The notes under the pieces: model-generated | What the model was told of the DNA's origin: nothing | Databases searched by the model: none | What the model saw: only the letters and a program-made list of their open reading frames with translations | In this document: in pieces, positions 42,101 through 52,815 of the stretch | How the letters are laid out: each line of letters begins with the position of its first letter | Numbering within the stretch: the first letter of the stretch is position 1 | Translations under genes and position numbers: made by a program | From: Glandiceps talaboti | Lineage: Eukaryota > Hemichordata > Enteropneusta > Spengelidae | Direction: 5' to 3' | Assembly (NCBI RefSeq): GCF_964340395.1 | Contig: NC_135569.1 | Location: 5,316,540-5,380,539 of the forward strand | Length of the DNA: 64,000 nt

Positions 42101-45100
42101 ACCAGATGATAAAATGTAGCAGTGTTGGTAAGATAGACGATAAAATGTAGCAATGTTAGTAAGATTTTTGTTGCCAGACAGAAACAATAAAATGTAAGAT
42201 TGTTGATCCAAATGATAAACTGTAACAGTTTTAGTAAGATTTTTTTGTTGAGCCAGACAACTTTTAGTTTTCGGTGTTCTGATTTTAATTGTACCTACCA
42301 AAACTATGGAAAAATCCTTTCCAGTCTTACCAGATTTCCTTCCTCTGTTTACACCGGTGTTTCCAAACCAAACCTTTCCTGGTTTCCAAAAACACTGTGA
42401 TCTCTGACTCTCATGTTCACCTTTCTGTGTACATGTAGGTCGTAACGACAGAGAACAACTTGGACATGGAGATGCTGTCCGGAGAGATATTCCCACACCA
42501 ATTGAAGGACTTGAAGGACACAACATCGTTGCCGCTGCATGTGGTAGAAATCATACACTCTGTCTTACAGGTAATGTTCTATATATTTTGTTCGTCATAA
42601 AGTAAATCATTGTAGGGTTCAAAATTAGCCGTCGTCTTGAGTGTAATTACCACTGGAGTTTAGTTTTGGACCACTTCATTCAATTTCCAGTGGTCAGTTT
42701 TGATTATTTATTGTTTTGAATGAGCAAAAAACACACAGTTTATGAAAATGTCTCGATTTCCTAGTGTGGAGTTTCACTTGAAGCTGAAGTTAGAAAAATT
42801 ATAAAATGTTGTTGATTCAAGATCAAAGTGTGTGCATTATTCATTGGTTATGTGTACATAAATTGGATTAATTCCATCACATGTGTAAAATTGCTGTTCG
42901 CATATTTACACCACAAATTGGTTTCTTTATTCTCTGTTTTTCACAAACATCAAGAGTAGTATTGTAATAACATCATTTGTAAGGTCAAATAGCAATTTAA
43001 TGGATACCCTTTGAAGTTGTGCACGTGCTTTCGAGATGTTAAAAAAACTGACCTTTGACATTGACCATCGATCTTTCTGGGCAGATAATAATTAGTTGAT
43101 TAAATTTGAGTGTTTTTTCAATGAGACATGATTTAAGTGTCTACATGTACAAATATATTAGAGATGTGCTGAGTCTGTATATTCAGATTGACCTTGTCTC
43201 ATTTGTCAATGTCTTGTACTATGTATGTATAGTGGACAGTCAGTGTCCAGTCCCACTCCCGATAGTCTAGTTCATACACAATGCATTACAATAATAATAT
43301 GATCATCGCCACTCGCGTATAGGGAAAGTCGTTATTCTAGCACAGAAATCTGTGCTACATGTTGGGCAAAGGGTAAACAACATGTCAGTAGAATTCATCA
43401 CAAAATGACAAGCAGTTATAATTGGTTAGTTCCTTTAGACAATTGCTCATTAACTGAATTCCACCTCTCCTGTCTGAAACTAAAATCAAGTTGGGTTTAT
43501 ATGAACGCAGTCGGCGTAGCACAGATTTCTGTGCTAGAACAACTTTCCCTATATGTGAGTGGCAATGATCGTAGTAATCGTTACATGTCGTATAGGAACT
43601 AGACTACACCATCATCAAGAAATTATTTGACTGCGCAAGCAGAAATTTTCATTACTAAGTATGAACCCGGATTCCATGAATATTCATTCTTAAATTATTT
43701 ACAGCAAAGTTTTGACCTCAGAAGCCATATATGAACAATATTTTGTGATCACAGATTAAAATATTTTTAATAATCCAAAGAAAATGTGAATTTCTTGAAA
43801 AAAAATATCTGATCCTATAAAAAATTAACTGAATTTAGATAGAATGTAAAAAAAATGATATGTGTATTTGTCCCCAAGAGAACACAAGAAGATTTCTAAC
43901 CAAGACTTTTATAAAAGATCCTGTGAGATAAATTCTACAAAATTGTATGATGTGTGCAGAATACAAAATGTCTAATTATTGGTTTCTGACTGACTCAAGG
44001 GGAAAGTCTTCAATGAAATTTGCTGGAGGGAAATTTGTAAACCCCTAATGGGTTTATGCCCCATGGTGTTATAGCCGACATCCATACTAATTTAGTAATG
44101 TAAGGTAGTGTCACCTTGAAAACTTCAAACCTGATCTGTATTATTCATGCATCATCCTTCAGTACATGTATTGGTGGCAGATAACAAAGTATTAGCGGCA
44201 GACGACAACCTTTTACGATAATTTTTCAGAAAATCTTCAATTTCTTCTTGAATTTCATCCATATTTTTGGTGTCAAGGCAGTAGACGACAACTTTTCCAT
44301 AAGCAGATGACAGCCCAAAAAGATAACTCTTTCTGAAAATTTCCAATTTTATCATTCCTTCACTCTTAATTTTTGAGAGTAATTTGGGCAGACAACAACT
44401 CCAAAGTATAACTATTCTGAAAAAGTTCATTGCAACCTCTGTAAGCACATAGGATTCACATTGCAACCTCTATCCTACCAGGTCCCCAATTATACAACTG
44501 GGTAGACTGAGGCACAGTTCAAATCTTTCCTAAGTACTTGGGCCATCCATAAACAAATGGCCATGATAAAGCTCAAACCTGCAACCAGCAAATTCCAAGC
44601 CAACCACTCTAACGATTCAACCATCATGACTCCACAACCTGCAACCTGTAGATTCCAAGCCAATCACTCTAACCATTCAACCATCATAAGTCCACAACCA
44701 GCAATGTACAGATTACAAGCCAGCCATTCTAACCATTCAACCACCATGACTCCACAACCAGCAATGTACAGATTCCAAGCCAATCACTCTAACCATTCAA
44801 CCATCATGACTCCACAACCAGCAATGTACAGATTATAATCCAACCACTCTAAACATTTGACAATCTTGACTGCAAAAAATTTTATGTGTGTGTGTTTACA
44901 ACTTATCTCAGGATTGTATCGATATAATCTGGTTCTCGTATTTTTGTATGACAGAGTACGGATCGGTATATTCATTCGGAGACAACAGATACGGGCAGTT
45001 GGGGCTTGGACATCAAAGTCAGTCTGTCGGCAATCCAGTCAAAGTAAGCTTATCAATAATTCCTTCAAAAGAAAATTACAGGAGAAATGAAGATGTCTTT

Positions 45101-45125
45101 GTCTTTCACTTATTAAACACTTTAT

Positions 45126-45166
<41 letters not shown>

Positions 45167-48100
45167 CTTCAAATGCAAAAGAAACAGTTACAGAGGTGAC
45201 ACATACAGTGGGGATGTAGAGTAGACATTTACATCTAACAATAACAGAAACCCTTTCCACCTTGAATCCATTCCCACCTTGAATCCATTCCTAAGGGGCC
45301 TTGTCTCTCAGTTTGTTCAGAAAGGAATGTCACCTTGAAACCATTCCTAAGGGGCCCTGTCACTCATCCCATTTCTGAGGGGCCTTGTCTCTCAGTTTGT
45401 TCAGAAAGGATTGTGTCACCTTGAAACCATTCCTAAGGGGCCTTGTCACTCTGAATCCATTCCTAAAGGGCCTTGTAACATAGAATACTTAAAGTGTTGA
45501 TGAGGCAAACTCACGTCTTACAAGTGTTTTCCAAAGTAATCTAGATCTTTAAGAGGAGAAAAAACTGATATCAATAACAGTAAAGATTTGGTTAGTCAAA
45601 TGAGTGTAGTGTAATTGATTATTGACGTAAACTCTGACGCTATTTCCAAAGTACGTAAATTTCCTAAACTGTATATTCGTAATTCAATCCTCTCTACTTT
45701 AACGTGAGCCAGGAGGATGACATTTCACATCACAAACTGTATGAGATATGAATAGGAATGAATCAAGGCACAGTCAGACATCCATCACCGACTGCCATGC
45801 CTAAAGCGAGATTTTGTGAGCACTATGCAAATGAGAAAATCAGAGAATATGAAAAAAGAGAAATTCGTCACCCCTGGATTTGCAAATTTTGTCACGGTTG
45901 CCATGGGAATAATTGGAAGCTAGGGTTCTGGTATTGGTTTATGTCGAGGATTATGGATTGTATAAACAGAATACGTGATGGGAGAATCAGATGAATTGAA
46001 TGAAAGGAACTATTCTCCAACCCAGACAAAAGAATTGCAAATTTATTTTGAAATTATTTACTAATCTTCGTAAAGTAGGGATAAAGTCTTACAAGGCAAC
46101 TTGAATAGGAATCGTCTTTTCTATAGGATTTCCATTACCGTACTGAAAGTGTAGTTGTTGTCAGCTTATAGGATTTTGGCATTTTTAGACTTCATTGAAC
46201 AATATTATCTGTATCAGCTATATTTTAAATGTGTGATGATGACTCCAGGGTTGGGTATGTCAACCTCATTAGAATATTGAACACAGACTCCCTAGCACCC
46301 CGACTTTATGTAATATGGCTTTGGGCATTTTGTAGGTGTATTCAATCAAGTTTGAATAGTCTTCGTAATAAAGTATGCTGTTTGTAAAATAATTGTACCG
46401 TGTAAAAACTGTATGAACGATCAATTCAAGGCATTATGGGTCTCTTTTCAGCCAAAGGTTAAAGTAGATCTTTAATGGGTTTCAACCAATTGGTGATTAT
46501 TGCTCATTAATATGTATTAATGTTTATAGTAGGATTATGGTTCATAATTGAGGATTATTTGCTAAAAAAATGTCCAGTGTCTTCCAACAAAGCTGCAAAG
46601 GGGTTCTAATGAGCTTGTTTTGCATCAAATTATCTTTTGTGCCTGATAAAATTTAATTTTATAGATTGAACAAATTCGACTGAACTTGTCGGTCCTTGTC
46701 ACCCAGGCTTGGCAAGTTTCTGCCATGACGTCTTTTCATCACTATGCATGTAGAGAAAGAATGGTGCTAACAATAACGCCATCCTTGCAACCCAGGCCAT
46801 CATACTTGGCCATGTTTAAAGTATTCTACCATCCTTGAGCTTTAGTAATTTTTGAATGACAATATCAGAATAATACTTTGACACGATTCCACTGTCCATG
46901 TGTGTGTTTGTTCAGTATAAATATGTCAGTACACTTTGTATGTTTTGTACATTTTGTATGTTTTGTACATTTTGTATGTTTCAGTGTTAAGACTTGCAAT
47001 ATAAATTATAATGTCAATTTGCAATCTACCCTGGGGAATGTTTTTGTCATCAGCACGATTTGTTCTGTTCAAAGTCTCTCTATGTATTCTTGTTGACTCA
47101 GTTCTAAATTCTAGACACTTTTACAGAATAATATACATTTGTCGTTGGCATGACTTGTCCTGTTGAAGTTCTGTTCACAGTCACTGTACTTTCATGTGTT
47201 ATTTAAATTTTAAGTTCTTGGCTCTTTTTCACATTAATGTATGTATTTCTCTGTCGCCAGATATCCTTTCCTGCTCTCCTCTTTTCAAAGTCACTACACT
47301 TTTATGCATACTAGTGATTCCAGTTCTAAATTCTAGGCACTTTTCAGAATAATTTATTTTTGTCTTCACTATGGCGCCATATTTCCCTTGAACAATTCTC
47401 ATGACAATCATAACAGACTAAATGATGAATTCAAATCCATTTGGTATTCTCGAAGGAATTACTTGTGGAATGATAAATGTTATACCTACCATTAAGTACA
47501 TTATGTACTGTTTTGAAATTCATAATCTGAAAGTGAGATACCCATAGGAGGACTTGAAATTTTATCACTGCTGGACAACATTCGGGATTGGGGGGGTGGA
47601 GGTATTGTCAAATGGAATATGTAACGGAATGATAATTGTCATAAACTACATGTACCAATGAGTACTGTTTTGAGATTTATAATGTGAAGGCAACATACCT
47701 GTAGTAGGTCTTGAACTTTTATGCTCAGTGGACAACACCCGGAGGGGGAGGAGGAGGGAGGATTTGACTCGGGGCAAGGGGTGTCAAAAGATGTAAGTTG
47801 TGGAACCAAAACAGTACATAACTGTTTATGCACATCAGCTTTTAAAAACTTGATCGTAAACTTTGTATGAAAAAAGAAGAAGTGAAAGCTATGAATTGTG
47901 GGACTAAGGAAATGCAGCCAAGTGCTCTCAAGTTACCTGTTAAAGGTGCACTAGCGTAATGTCATGCTGCAGTATTGAAATCACCTGTGGATAAATGTAT
48001 TTGTGTAGCTACATGTATATATGTAATAATGGTAAAATTATTCCAATCAAATTGATTTTTGGGTCAGCATCCTAAAATCAGCACCCCAATGCAATCATTA

Positions 48101-51100
48101 TTTCAACCTATTACTTTACAACTTATAAATTAAATCGACCTCTACCGAATCCTTTTTCTTCCAAGGGGGCCTTTACAATGTCTAATCATTGGTACTGTTT
48201 GAATCATCCGTATGGGTGATGATGGAGTGTGGTGTCAACAAGAACCAAAAATATTGATTTCTAAATTCAACTTGAGAAAGAATTCACAATATTAACACAT
48301 GTTTGATTTCTTCCAGATCTCCTACAAAGGACAACCCATAGTTAAAGTAGCCTGTGGTGCAGATTTTAGTATGATCCTTGATTGTAAAGGAAGTCTACAT
48401 TCATTTGGCCATCCAGAATACAGTCAACTTGGTAAGTTACACCTATATGTACTTCAGAAATCAACCTCTCTTGATCCCGATATTTAGACCAATGCAGTTA
48501 AAATTAAAAAAACCTGAAACACAAGTCATCTGGTTCAATAAAAATCTTACCAACACTGCTACATTTTTAGTAATGAATTCCTACTCACAGAGTCAAAAAT
48601 TTCTTGGAAGCAAGTCCTGATTTTGTTCTGTGACTGACCCAAACCCAGTGTGTGTGTTCTACAGACTCGATGGGTTGACTGTATCACTCAACTGTGTCTC
48701 ACTCAAAACCTGAGTGCAAATTTGGCGGAATTCCTGGAGTAATGACTCAAACAGTTGGGGTATTCTGGGATAGACTGTGGATTAAGTGGGAAATCCTTGA
48801 CAATTCCACGGTGATGTGATACGGAGTGTGCAACATACATATAGCCCTGCCATGTTGTCTTAAACCTGAACGGATTTCTGTACAATGTGTGATAGTGTTT
48901 ATGTTTGCTTACGAAGAAAATCACTGCGAGCAGTTCCCAGCACAAAAAAATTGACATTGAACTTTCTAACAATGCTATTTTGTTTCCATATCTTTCAGGT
49001 CACAATAATGATGGCCAATATTTTGTTACGTCCACAAAGCATTCATTTGACTGCCAACTTGTTCCAAGAAAAATTCATATCTTTACTGAAAAGACGAGGG
49101 AAGGTCACATTGTACAAGTCCATAACGTCCTCCTGACTGATGTAGTGTGCGGCAATAACCATACAGTAAGTTACATCATATTGTGTATATCTGTTGCTAT
49201 GGAATTTAGAATAAGCTGAGCATTTTCAAGTAACATAAGCACACAGATACATAAGAATACAGAATACATGTAGTTAGCATGTATGCATATGCACACACAC
49301 ATACACACATACATACATACATACATACATACATACATACAATAGAATACCATATAGTTTAAAATACAAAAAACAGTTTAATAACTAAGGAAAGCTGTAA
49401 TGTACAGTATTGATATAAAGATCATTTCATGTAATCCATTTCAGGTTGCGTTAGACATCCGTAAGCGAGTCTTCACGTGGGGTTTTGGTGGATACGGTCG
49501 TCTTGGACATGCAGAACCAAAGGATGAAAAAGTAGCACGCAATCTGAAAACTTTTGATGTACAAGGGAGGGGTGTCGGCCATATTCATGCAGGGTCATCA
49601 TTCTCCATGGCTGTTACAGAGCAGGGTAAGTTTCTGCAGCAAGAAGTATAAACAGCGCCCTCAGTGGTGGACCTGTATAATCCTTTGTTTCTACAACATC
49701 TCTATTTCACTTCATATGCACAAACAGGATATACATGTACTGATTTAGTGTTACAATGCCCTTTGACCTTTCTGCATTTCACAGCAATAGGACACAAGGG
49801 GTAATCTTTTGTTCAGGTTTTGTCACTACTGTTAAGACCAACCAAGATTTATTGGAAAAATTATAGCTGACATCCTTTCACCACTGAGGGCGCTGTTATC
49901 AGTGCTTACTTACCGTCTACTCTGTCCCACATGAAACATAAAAAATTCACATCAGATTGACAGGTTAACTTACACACATTTGCAATATACATGAGTCCTA
50001 AGTACTTATTCCCTCAGTGTAAAACAGTTCTCATGAATATTCATTGTTCAACCATGTGTGCGTCATTGGTGCATCAAATTGGTTTAGAGGGCACACATTT
50101 TACCAATCCAGTAATTAGTGAAAAAATAGTCTTTGAGAACTAGCTGAAGACTGTAAAATTGCAGAATTTTCCAAGTAGTGAAAATATCTAGGTTTACAGT
50201 ATCAATGCTAGAAATGATTATGGGATATATTGATGAGGATTTGGGTATTTATAAAACTCATTTATCATCACGACTTCCTACTTGAAAAATCGATGTGAAA
50301 CAACATGTACCAAATCCTTGTTAAATTGCAAAAAAAAAAAAAAAAAAAATGTGTACAAATTCTTATTGTATGTACATTAACAAACCTTTTAAACCTTTGA
50401 TTTTTCAAGTAGGAAGCCATGATAAAATTGTTTTATAAATTAAAAATAAAAAATAAATACCAAATTCTCATCCATTTGGCCACTTTGAATATTGCAGACT
50501 GTACCTTTCATACATTATATTGATTCCAACACTTCATTTCACTTTTCACAGGACAACTTTACTTCTGGGGCCAAACAAAAACTACAGGGGAGGCAACTAT
50601 GTATCCAAAACCTGTCCAGGACTTAACAGGCTGGAAAATACGATGTGTCGGCTGCAGGTATGATAACATTTATTTAGTCAGAAAAAGTATGAGAGAGAAA
50701 TACCATCAACTATAGATGGTGCAGTTTGATGTACGTGTAGTTTGGCACCAAATTTTTTAATAAAAAGAAATTTTTTGCACATTTAGTTTTTAGCCTCCAC
50801 CAAGTACTTGTAGGGCTCGAAATAGTGATTTTTGAAGCTTGGGCAAGTGGTTTTAGAAATTACTTGTCCTAATGGATGGATATAATTTCAATTTCAAAAC
50901 CTCTGCTTACTCATTTTAATACAAGTGGAACTTTCTTGTATCTGCAGAAACTTTCAAAGTGATATTTTAACATTTGAATTGAAGCATACAAATGATTAGT
51001 CTGTATGATTTCCTGAGTTTACTCAAACTGGAAGCAAGGTTATGGCAATTCACTCAGTAACAAAAAGTGAAGAAAACCGGTCATAAAATTTACCTTCAGT

Positions 51101-51565
51101 CTGTTTGATAATTGATCCTGATAAGCAGACAGAAGAAATGTGGGCCGCCTTTCTCGTCTGTTTGAGAATCAGAACAATCCAAATTCTGACCATGACTCTG
51201 CCCTCACCTGGCAAAATGACATTTTTGCTTCAAGTCAACAGGTATATTGTTTCTTCTCGATTTATCTGTTGTAGTTGTAACATTGGCATTATTTTTATTT
51301 ACCTTTTGGTAGTAATCACAGCATCGTGATTGCAGCAGACGACAGCGTCATCAGCTGGGGACCAGCGCCAACATACGGTGAACTCGGCCACGGTGACAAC
51401 GCACCAAAGTCTTCCACACAACCAAAAGAAGTTAAGTTGCTGGAGGGGGTATTTATCCACTCGGTTTCATGCGGGTTCGGCCATACACTTATGGTAGCAC
51501 GGTCAGACACAGAGGAGGAGAAGGAGAGGCTTCGAAAGCTTCCCGCCTTGGAAATAAAACCTTGA
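22739..51565 (+). CDS. RCC2: RCC2 homologue (RCC1-like beta-propeller), 10 coding exons
   Basis: Exons: 22739-22891, 36030-36123, 41593-41745, 42439-42570, 44955-45043, 48317-48431, 48999-49165, 49445-49625, 50552-50657, 51313-51565. All GT-AG, phases agree, total 1443 nt (480 aa; human 522). The N-terminal ~55 residues are basic and Ser-rich (MPRGKRKTPEEGGRHSKKYK), as in the RCC2 nuclear-localisation tail. Propeller repeats follow: GGTNWDLIGR, NLWGPHR, TVVSGPSACHSILITTEG, EQLGHGD, ACGRNHTLCLT, VYSFGDNRYGQLGLG, ACGADFSMILDCKGSLHSFG, KRVFTWGFGGYGRLGHAEPK, GEATMYPKPVQDL, IAADDSVISWGPAPTYGELG. In vertebrates RCC2 (TD-60) acts in mitosis at centromeres/midzone and regulates Rac1/Arf/RalA signalling. 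Unlike RCC1, it is not the Ran exchange factor. Intron 1 is 13.1 kb. The exon 1 donor gives two residues more than human at the junction, so that exact edge is less certain. Confidence 0.96.
24340..24495 (+). mobile_element. 'aataagttgaaat' dispersed repeat, copy 2
   Basis: accaataattagacactgta, tctattttatctataagtag, tatagtaataaggtgaaatt, then tttttggctgcggacccaaa. Closest to copy 1 at 10311. RCC2 intron 1. Confidence 0.65.
25310..25700. mobile_element. Inverted-repeat element, 'aggcc/tgtgtgg' family, complete copy
   Basis: Starts ttaggccgagaaaaaaagtt then gtgtggttctgattaccc; ends gtaatcaaaatcacacaatt then tttttattaggcca, an imperfect terminal inverted repeat of about 40 bp. The interior (aatctgtaatggctgtacat, gagaccatatggaaaa, ctacctgaactaga) matches 2180-2465. 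RCC2 intron 1. Confidence 0.75.
26330..26750. repeat. About 410-bp dispersed repeat, copy 2
   Basis: Collinear with 20995-21420: cacacaagctcaacaaacaa, cacagtatgacatctgatca, atgtaaactatgatgaaaac, caccactatgatcagtgtaa, aaaacctgttatcattgaag, aaatgaagttcagcaatt. Same orientation. RCC2 intron 1. Confidence 0.7.
27690..28025 (+). mobile_element. 'aataagttgaaat' dispersed repeat, copy 3
   Basis: The core at 27805-27900 (gtagtatagtaataagttga, aatcgtgattgcattggggt, tttttgggtgcagacccaaa, atcaatttgatttga) matches the other copies. Downstream ctacacaaatacatttaccc, acaaaacagtttcaaaaatt is shared with the 33600 copy. RCC2 intron 1. Confidence 0.65.
28366..28535. mobile_element. 'TTTAAAGGCC' small element
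   Basis: Starts tttaaaggccaaggtttcaa tcccaggttct; contains gccaaatttttctatagctt, tgtcagacaactgttttt. Matches 35838-35982 and part of 9838-9948. RCC2 intron 1. Confidence 0.6.
29742..29838. repeat. (CAACA)n microsatellite
   Basis: About 19 pentamer units, with three interspersed caatg variants at regular 30-bp spacing, indicating a higher-order duplication. Confidence 0.92.
30126..30156 (+). repeat. Homopolymer G31
   Basis: Thirty-one consecutive G residues, preceded by gtgac and followed by tatatatgggtatgtg. Upstream (30057-30075) a related unit (ctggtgccagtgactggggg, aggggggtatac) suggests the run grew inside a small tandem duplication (agtgac-G run-tatac). Confidence 0.9.
30739..31197. 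repeat. 54-bp minisatellite
   Basis: Unit: gtagtccaggacacatagac, tactaaacattgtatctaga, ctaccaaattagca. ccagg recurs at 30799, 30853, 30907, 30961, 31015, 31069, 31123 and 31177, a strict 54-bp period. About 8.5 copies, very homogeneous. Each unit contains tagactac and gtagtcca, which can pair as a small stem. RCC2 intron 1. Confidence 0.95.
32380..32695. mobile_element. Palindromic 'TGAATATTCA' MITE family, diverged copy
   Basis: tattgaatattcatgag near the left edge, and a right arm (taagtgatgtaaaatcataa, agtgattctctacaactcaa, aatgcctttatttcctggag, tagtattcccttttaa) collinear with 8640-8715 and 55990-56135. RCC2 intron 1. Confidence 0.6.
33600..33850 (+). mobile_element. 'aataagttgaaat' dispersed repeat, copy 4
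   Basis: gtacagtaataagttgaaat, tttgtggtgtggacccaaaa, atcaatttgattggatttac, then tacatttacccacagatgat and acaaaacagtttcaaaaaat. Close to copy 3. RCC2 intron 1. Confidence 0.65.
35009..35275. mobile_element. 'CAGTGTGCCCTCT' MITE, copy 2 with internal tandem duplication
   Basis: CAGTGTGtCCTCTtagg at the left and cttAGAGGGCACACTG at 35159-35174. A further ~100 bp (caccacatagtaagagatag to caaattggcttagag) repeats the right half, so the element has a duplicated terminus. Interior matches 10479-10652. RCC2 intron 1. Confidence 0.7.
35838..35982. mobile_element. 'TTTAAAGGCC' small element
   Basis: tttaaaggcccattattcag at the left and gagcctttaaag at the right form an imperfect terminal inverted repeat. 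Interior ccattctgtagctttgccat, acaactgttcacgtttta matches 28366-28535. Just upstream of RCC2 exon 2. Confidence 0.65.
36309..36352. repeat. 'ggcgccc' short dispersed repeat, copy 2
   Basis: agcctgtaaggtacgctgtg, acagggcgccctcgtgcatc, ggtca. Same family as 16374 and 54914. RCC2 intron 2. Confidence 0.55.
38607..38643 (+). repeat. G-rich run, quadruplex-capable
   Basis: ggggtttgcggggtgggggg then further G runs separated by single T. At least four G-tracts of four or more within 37 bases, in the sense strand of RCC2 intron 2. A shorter similar run is at 16107-16127. Confidence 0.8.
39040..39360. mobile_element. 'gggtatttatttt' palindromic MITE, complete copy
   Basis: About 320 bp of two inverted arms: gatgaggattgaatatttag, aaaacaattttatcatggct, cttgaaaaatcaatgtgaaa, gtaactcaatacattgcaaa. 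The inverse is tttgcaatttattgagttac, tttcacattgatttttcaag, ccgtgataaaattgttttat, aaatacccaatcctcatcca. A c-rich spacer (aaaaaaaaccccaaaaaaca) lies in the centre. Other copies: 19145, 20340, 50225. Confidence 0.8.
40385..41251 (+). mobile_element. 867-bp element with CCGT array and about 156-bp internal tandem repeats
   Basis: Bounded by AGTCCCCGC (40385) and its inverse GCGGGGACT (ends 41251). After the left end comes a (CCGT)n run (40433-40471), then ctgtttcttggagatgcctg and three to four tandem units of about 156 bp (catgtccaaagccataactc, agacatgctt, cagatctcattcaaagttgg, gttctatgacatacatgtgc, gatacgatccaatatggc). This architecture (short ends, NCGT run, 'aaacttggtacaggggcaac' stretch) is common in marine invertebrate genomes. 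No transposase; non-autonomous. RCC2 intron 2. Confidence 0.75.
41880..42260. repeat. 42-bp minisatellite in RCC2 intron 3
   Basis: About eight copies of gttggtagatttttgttgaa, ccagatgataaaatgtagca, gt, with some truncated units. One inverted unit (ctggttcaataaaaatctta, ccaacactgctaca) occurs far away at 48530-48566 in intron 6. The long - strand open frame over the array is repeat-derived. Confidence 0.88.
43309..43562. mobile_element. 254-bp MITE with about 50-bp terminal inverted repeats
   Basis: Left: gccactcgcgtatagggaaa, gtcgttattctagcacagaa, atctgtgctac. Right, inverted: gtagcacagatttctgtgct, agaacaactttccctatatg, tgagtggc. Each arm contains the perfect palindrome agcacagaaatctgtgct with a two-base centre, so the arms can also fold on their own. 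RCC2 intron 4. Confidence 0.85.
44572..44850. repeat. 60-bp minisatellite upstream of RCC2 exon 5
   Basis: Five units of tctaaccattcaaccatcat, gactccacaaccagcaatgt, acagattccaagccaatcac. The period is a multiple of three and stop-free in one frame, so it gives a spurious 93-residue repeat ORF. It ends about 100 bp before the exon 5 acceptor. Confidence 0.9.
45256..45480. repeat. Irregular tandem array 'cattcctaaggggccttgtc'
   Basis: Five irregularly spaced units containing ccattcctaaggggccttgt, ctcagtttgttcagaaagga and gtcaccttgaaa. RCC2 intron 5. Confidence 0.85.
47995..48205 (-). mobile_element. 'aataagttgaaat' dispersed repeat, inverted copy
   Basis: In reverse orientation: aatcaaattgatttttgggt, cagcatcctaaaatcagcac, cccaatgcaatcattatttc, aacctattactttacaact, then gtctaatcattggta. 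RCC2 intron 5. Confidence 0.65.
49288..49342. repeat. (CATA)n microsatellite
   Basis: acacacatacacacatacat followed by about ten CATA units, RCC2 intron 7. Confidence 0.92.
50225..50500. mobile_element. 'gggtatttatttt' palindromic MITE, complete but diverged copy
   Basis: tgatgaggatttgggtattt, cttcctacttgaaaaatcga, tgtgaaacaacatgtacc on the left. Inverse on the right: tttgatttttcaagtaggaa, gccatgataaaattgtttta, ataccaaattctcatccatt, tggccactttgaat. A run of about 20 A lies in the centre. RCC2 intron 8. Confidence 0.75.
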
Positions 51566-52809
51566 GGTTTCGTCATTGTACCAGGAAAAACTCAAATGTA
51601 CTTCTGTAAGTGACAACTGTGTATAACTCGTCGGTTGTTCAGACCAAGAATTCTGTTTTTTCACAGACAGTTTGCAGCATTGTACAATCTCTGTTTGATC
51701 CAGGTCATGGGTCATGTCAGGTCAGGTCAAAGGTTACAAAGAGAAATTCTGGTCACATTGACTAGGAATATTTTGTTCATTAATCCCTCCTGTTGTTGTA
51801 CAATGTTGCAACTTCCTCTGTTAACTTATCAACTTGATAGATTTGTAGTTGAGATGCTTTTACAAGTCTTCAATTTTTTATCTGAATGACATCTGCCAAA
51901 AATGTTATTTGTTCGATTTGAAAGAAAAAAAGTTGATGGTTGAAGGCTTAAACGATGTGCCAAGCTGTTTTAATTCTTGTTTCTTTCATTGTCATTGAAA
52001 TGTTTCATGTCGGCGTCTGCTAAAAATCAGGCTGCTTCAAATAGAAGTATGGTTTTTAGAGAAGGAGGTTGAGAACTGCAAGTTGAAAAAATATGCATCA
52101 CAAATTTCCCTTTCACTTTACATGCTGCCATATTGGGTCAAGGGTCAATTGTATGCAAATCTTCCATATTTGATGATGCTAAAAGGTCAGAGGTCAGAAA
52201 TGGAAGACACTCATGTACAGCATTAATGTGGTAACGTTTTGGAGATTCATGCATCTCCTAGTTTCAACGCATTTCATGTGATTATTTAGCGATAAATGAG
52301 AGAAAACTCAGTTGTCTGTGTCGCAAAGTGAAATATTCTTCCAGCCATCCTATAAAAAAGCAGACTGTTCATATATTACATTAGAAACCACATATCACTG
52401 TCCACCCTCAGATAAGAATGGTTTGTTCTACTTTGGAATGCTCCAAATTCAGGGAAGTAGGGGTGGCAGAGGTTAGCTTTTCAATCGTACAGAAAATCTT
52501 GATCTTTGTGTCTATTGTGCTGTAGTGTGAACTTTGTAGTTGACAGAAATTTCCAAAAAAAGTAAGTCAATATTTTCAGTACAAGATTCGTGTATTTCTG
52601 GTAAAATATGTCTTCACTTTTTTAGTGATAAGAATTTGTGAGCAGTTTATATATTGGCAAAAAAAAAAACGTCAATGTTGTTCCGAAGACAGAAATCATC
52701 TCCATAAACGTGAACATCGTTTATCAGATTTTTTCAGTCAGAACACTGCAGCTAAGTATTTAGCTTTGACCTTCACCATTGCCATGGAGATGGCTTAAAT
52801 TGTGTCAGT

Positions 52810-52815
52810 AATAAA
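52810..52815 (+). promoter_or_regulatory. Candidate RCC2 polyadenylation signal
   Basis: AATAAA in gtcagtaataaagaaaaaac, about 1.25 kb after the stop codon; a second AATAAA follows at 52922. No AATAAA closer to the stop was seen. Confidence 0.35.

Larger units (their letters stand above)
45044..48316 (+). other. RCC2 intron 5 (3.3 kb)
   Basis: No exon recognised. Contains a (CA)n run at 45129-45164, an irregular tandem array at 45256-45480, three 18-bp repeats (tttgtatgttttgtacat) at about 46935-46983, a loosely duplicated segment at about 47455-47830, and an inverted copy of the 'aataagttgaaat' repeat at 47995-48205. Confidence 0.65.

Noticed and set aside
44152-44466. 104-residue - strand ORF (contains MDEIQEEIEDFLKNYRK)
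   Set aside because: No recognisable family, no splice context, and lies in RCC2 intron 4 among repeated phrases; likely chance.
44557-44838. 93-residue + strand ORF
   Set aside because: Translation of the 60-bp minisatellite.
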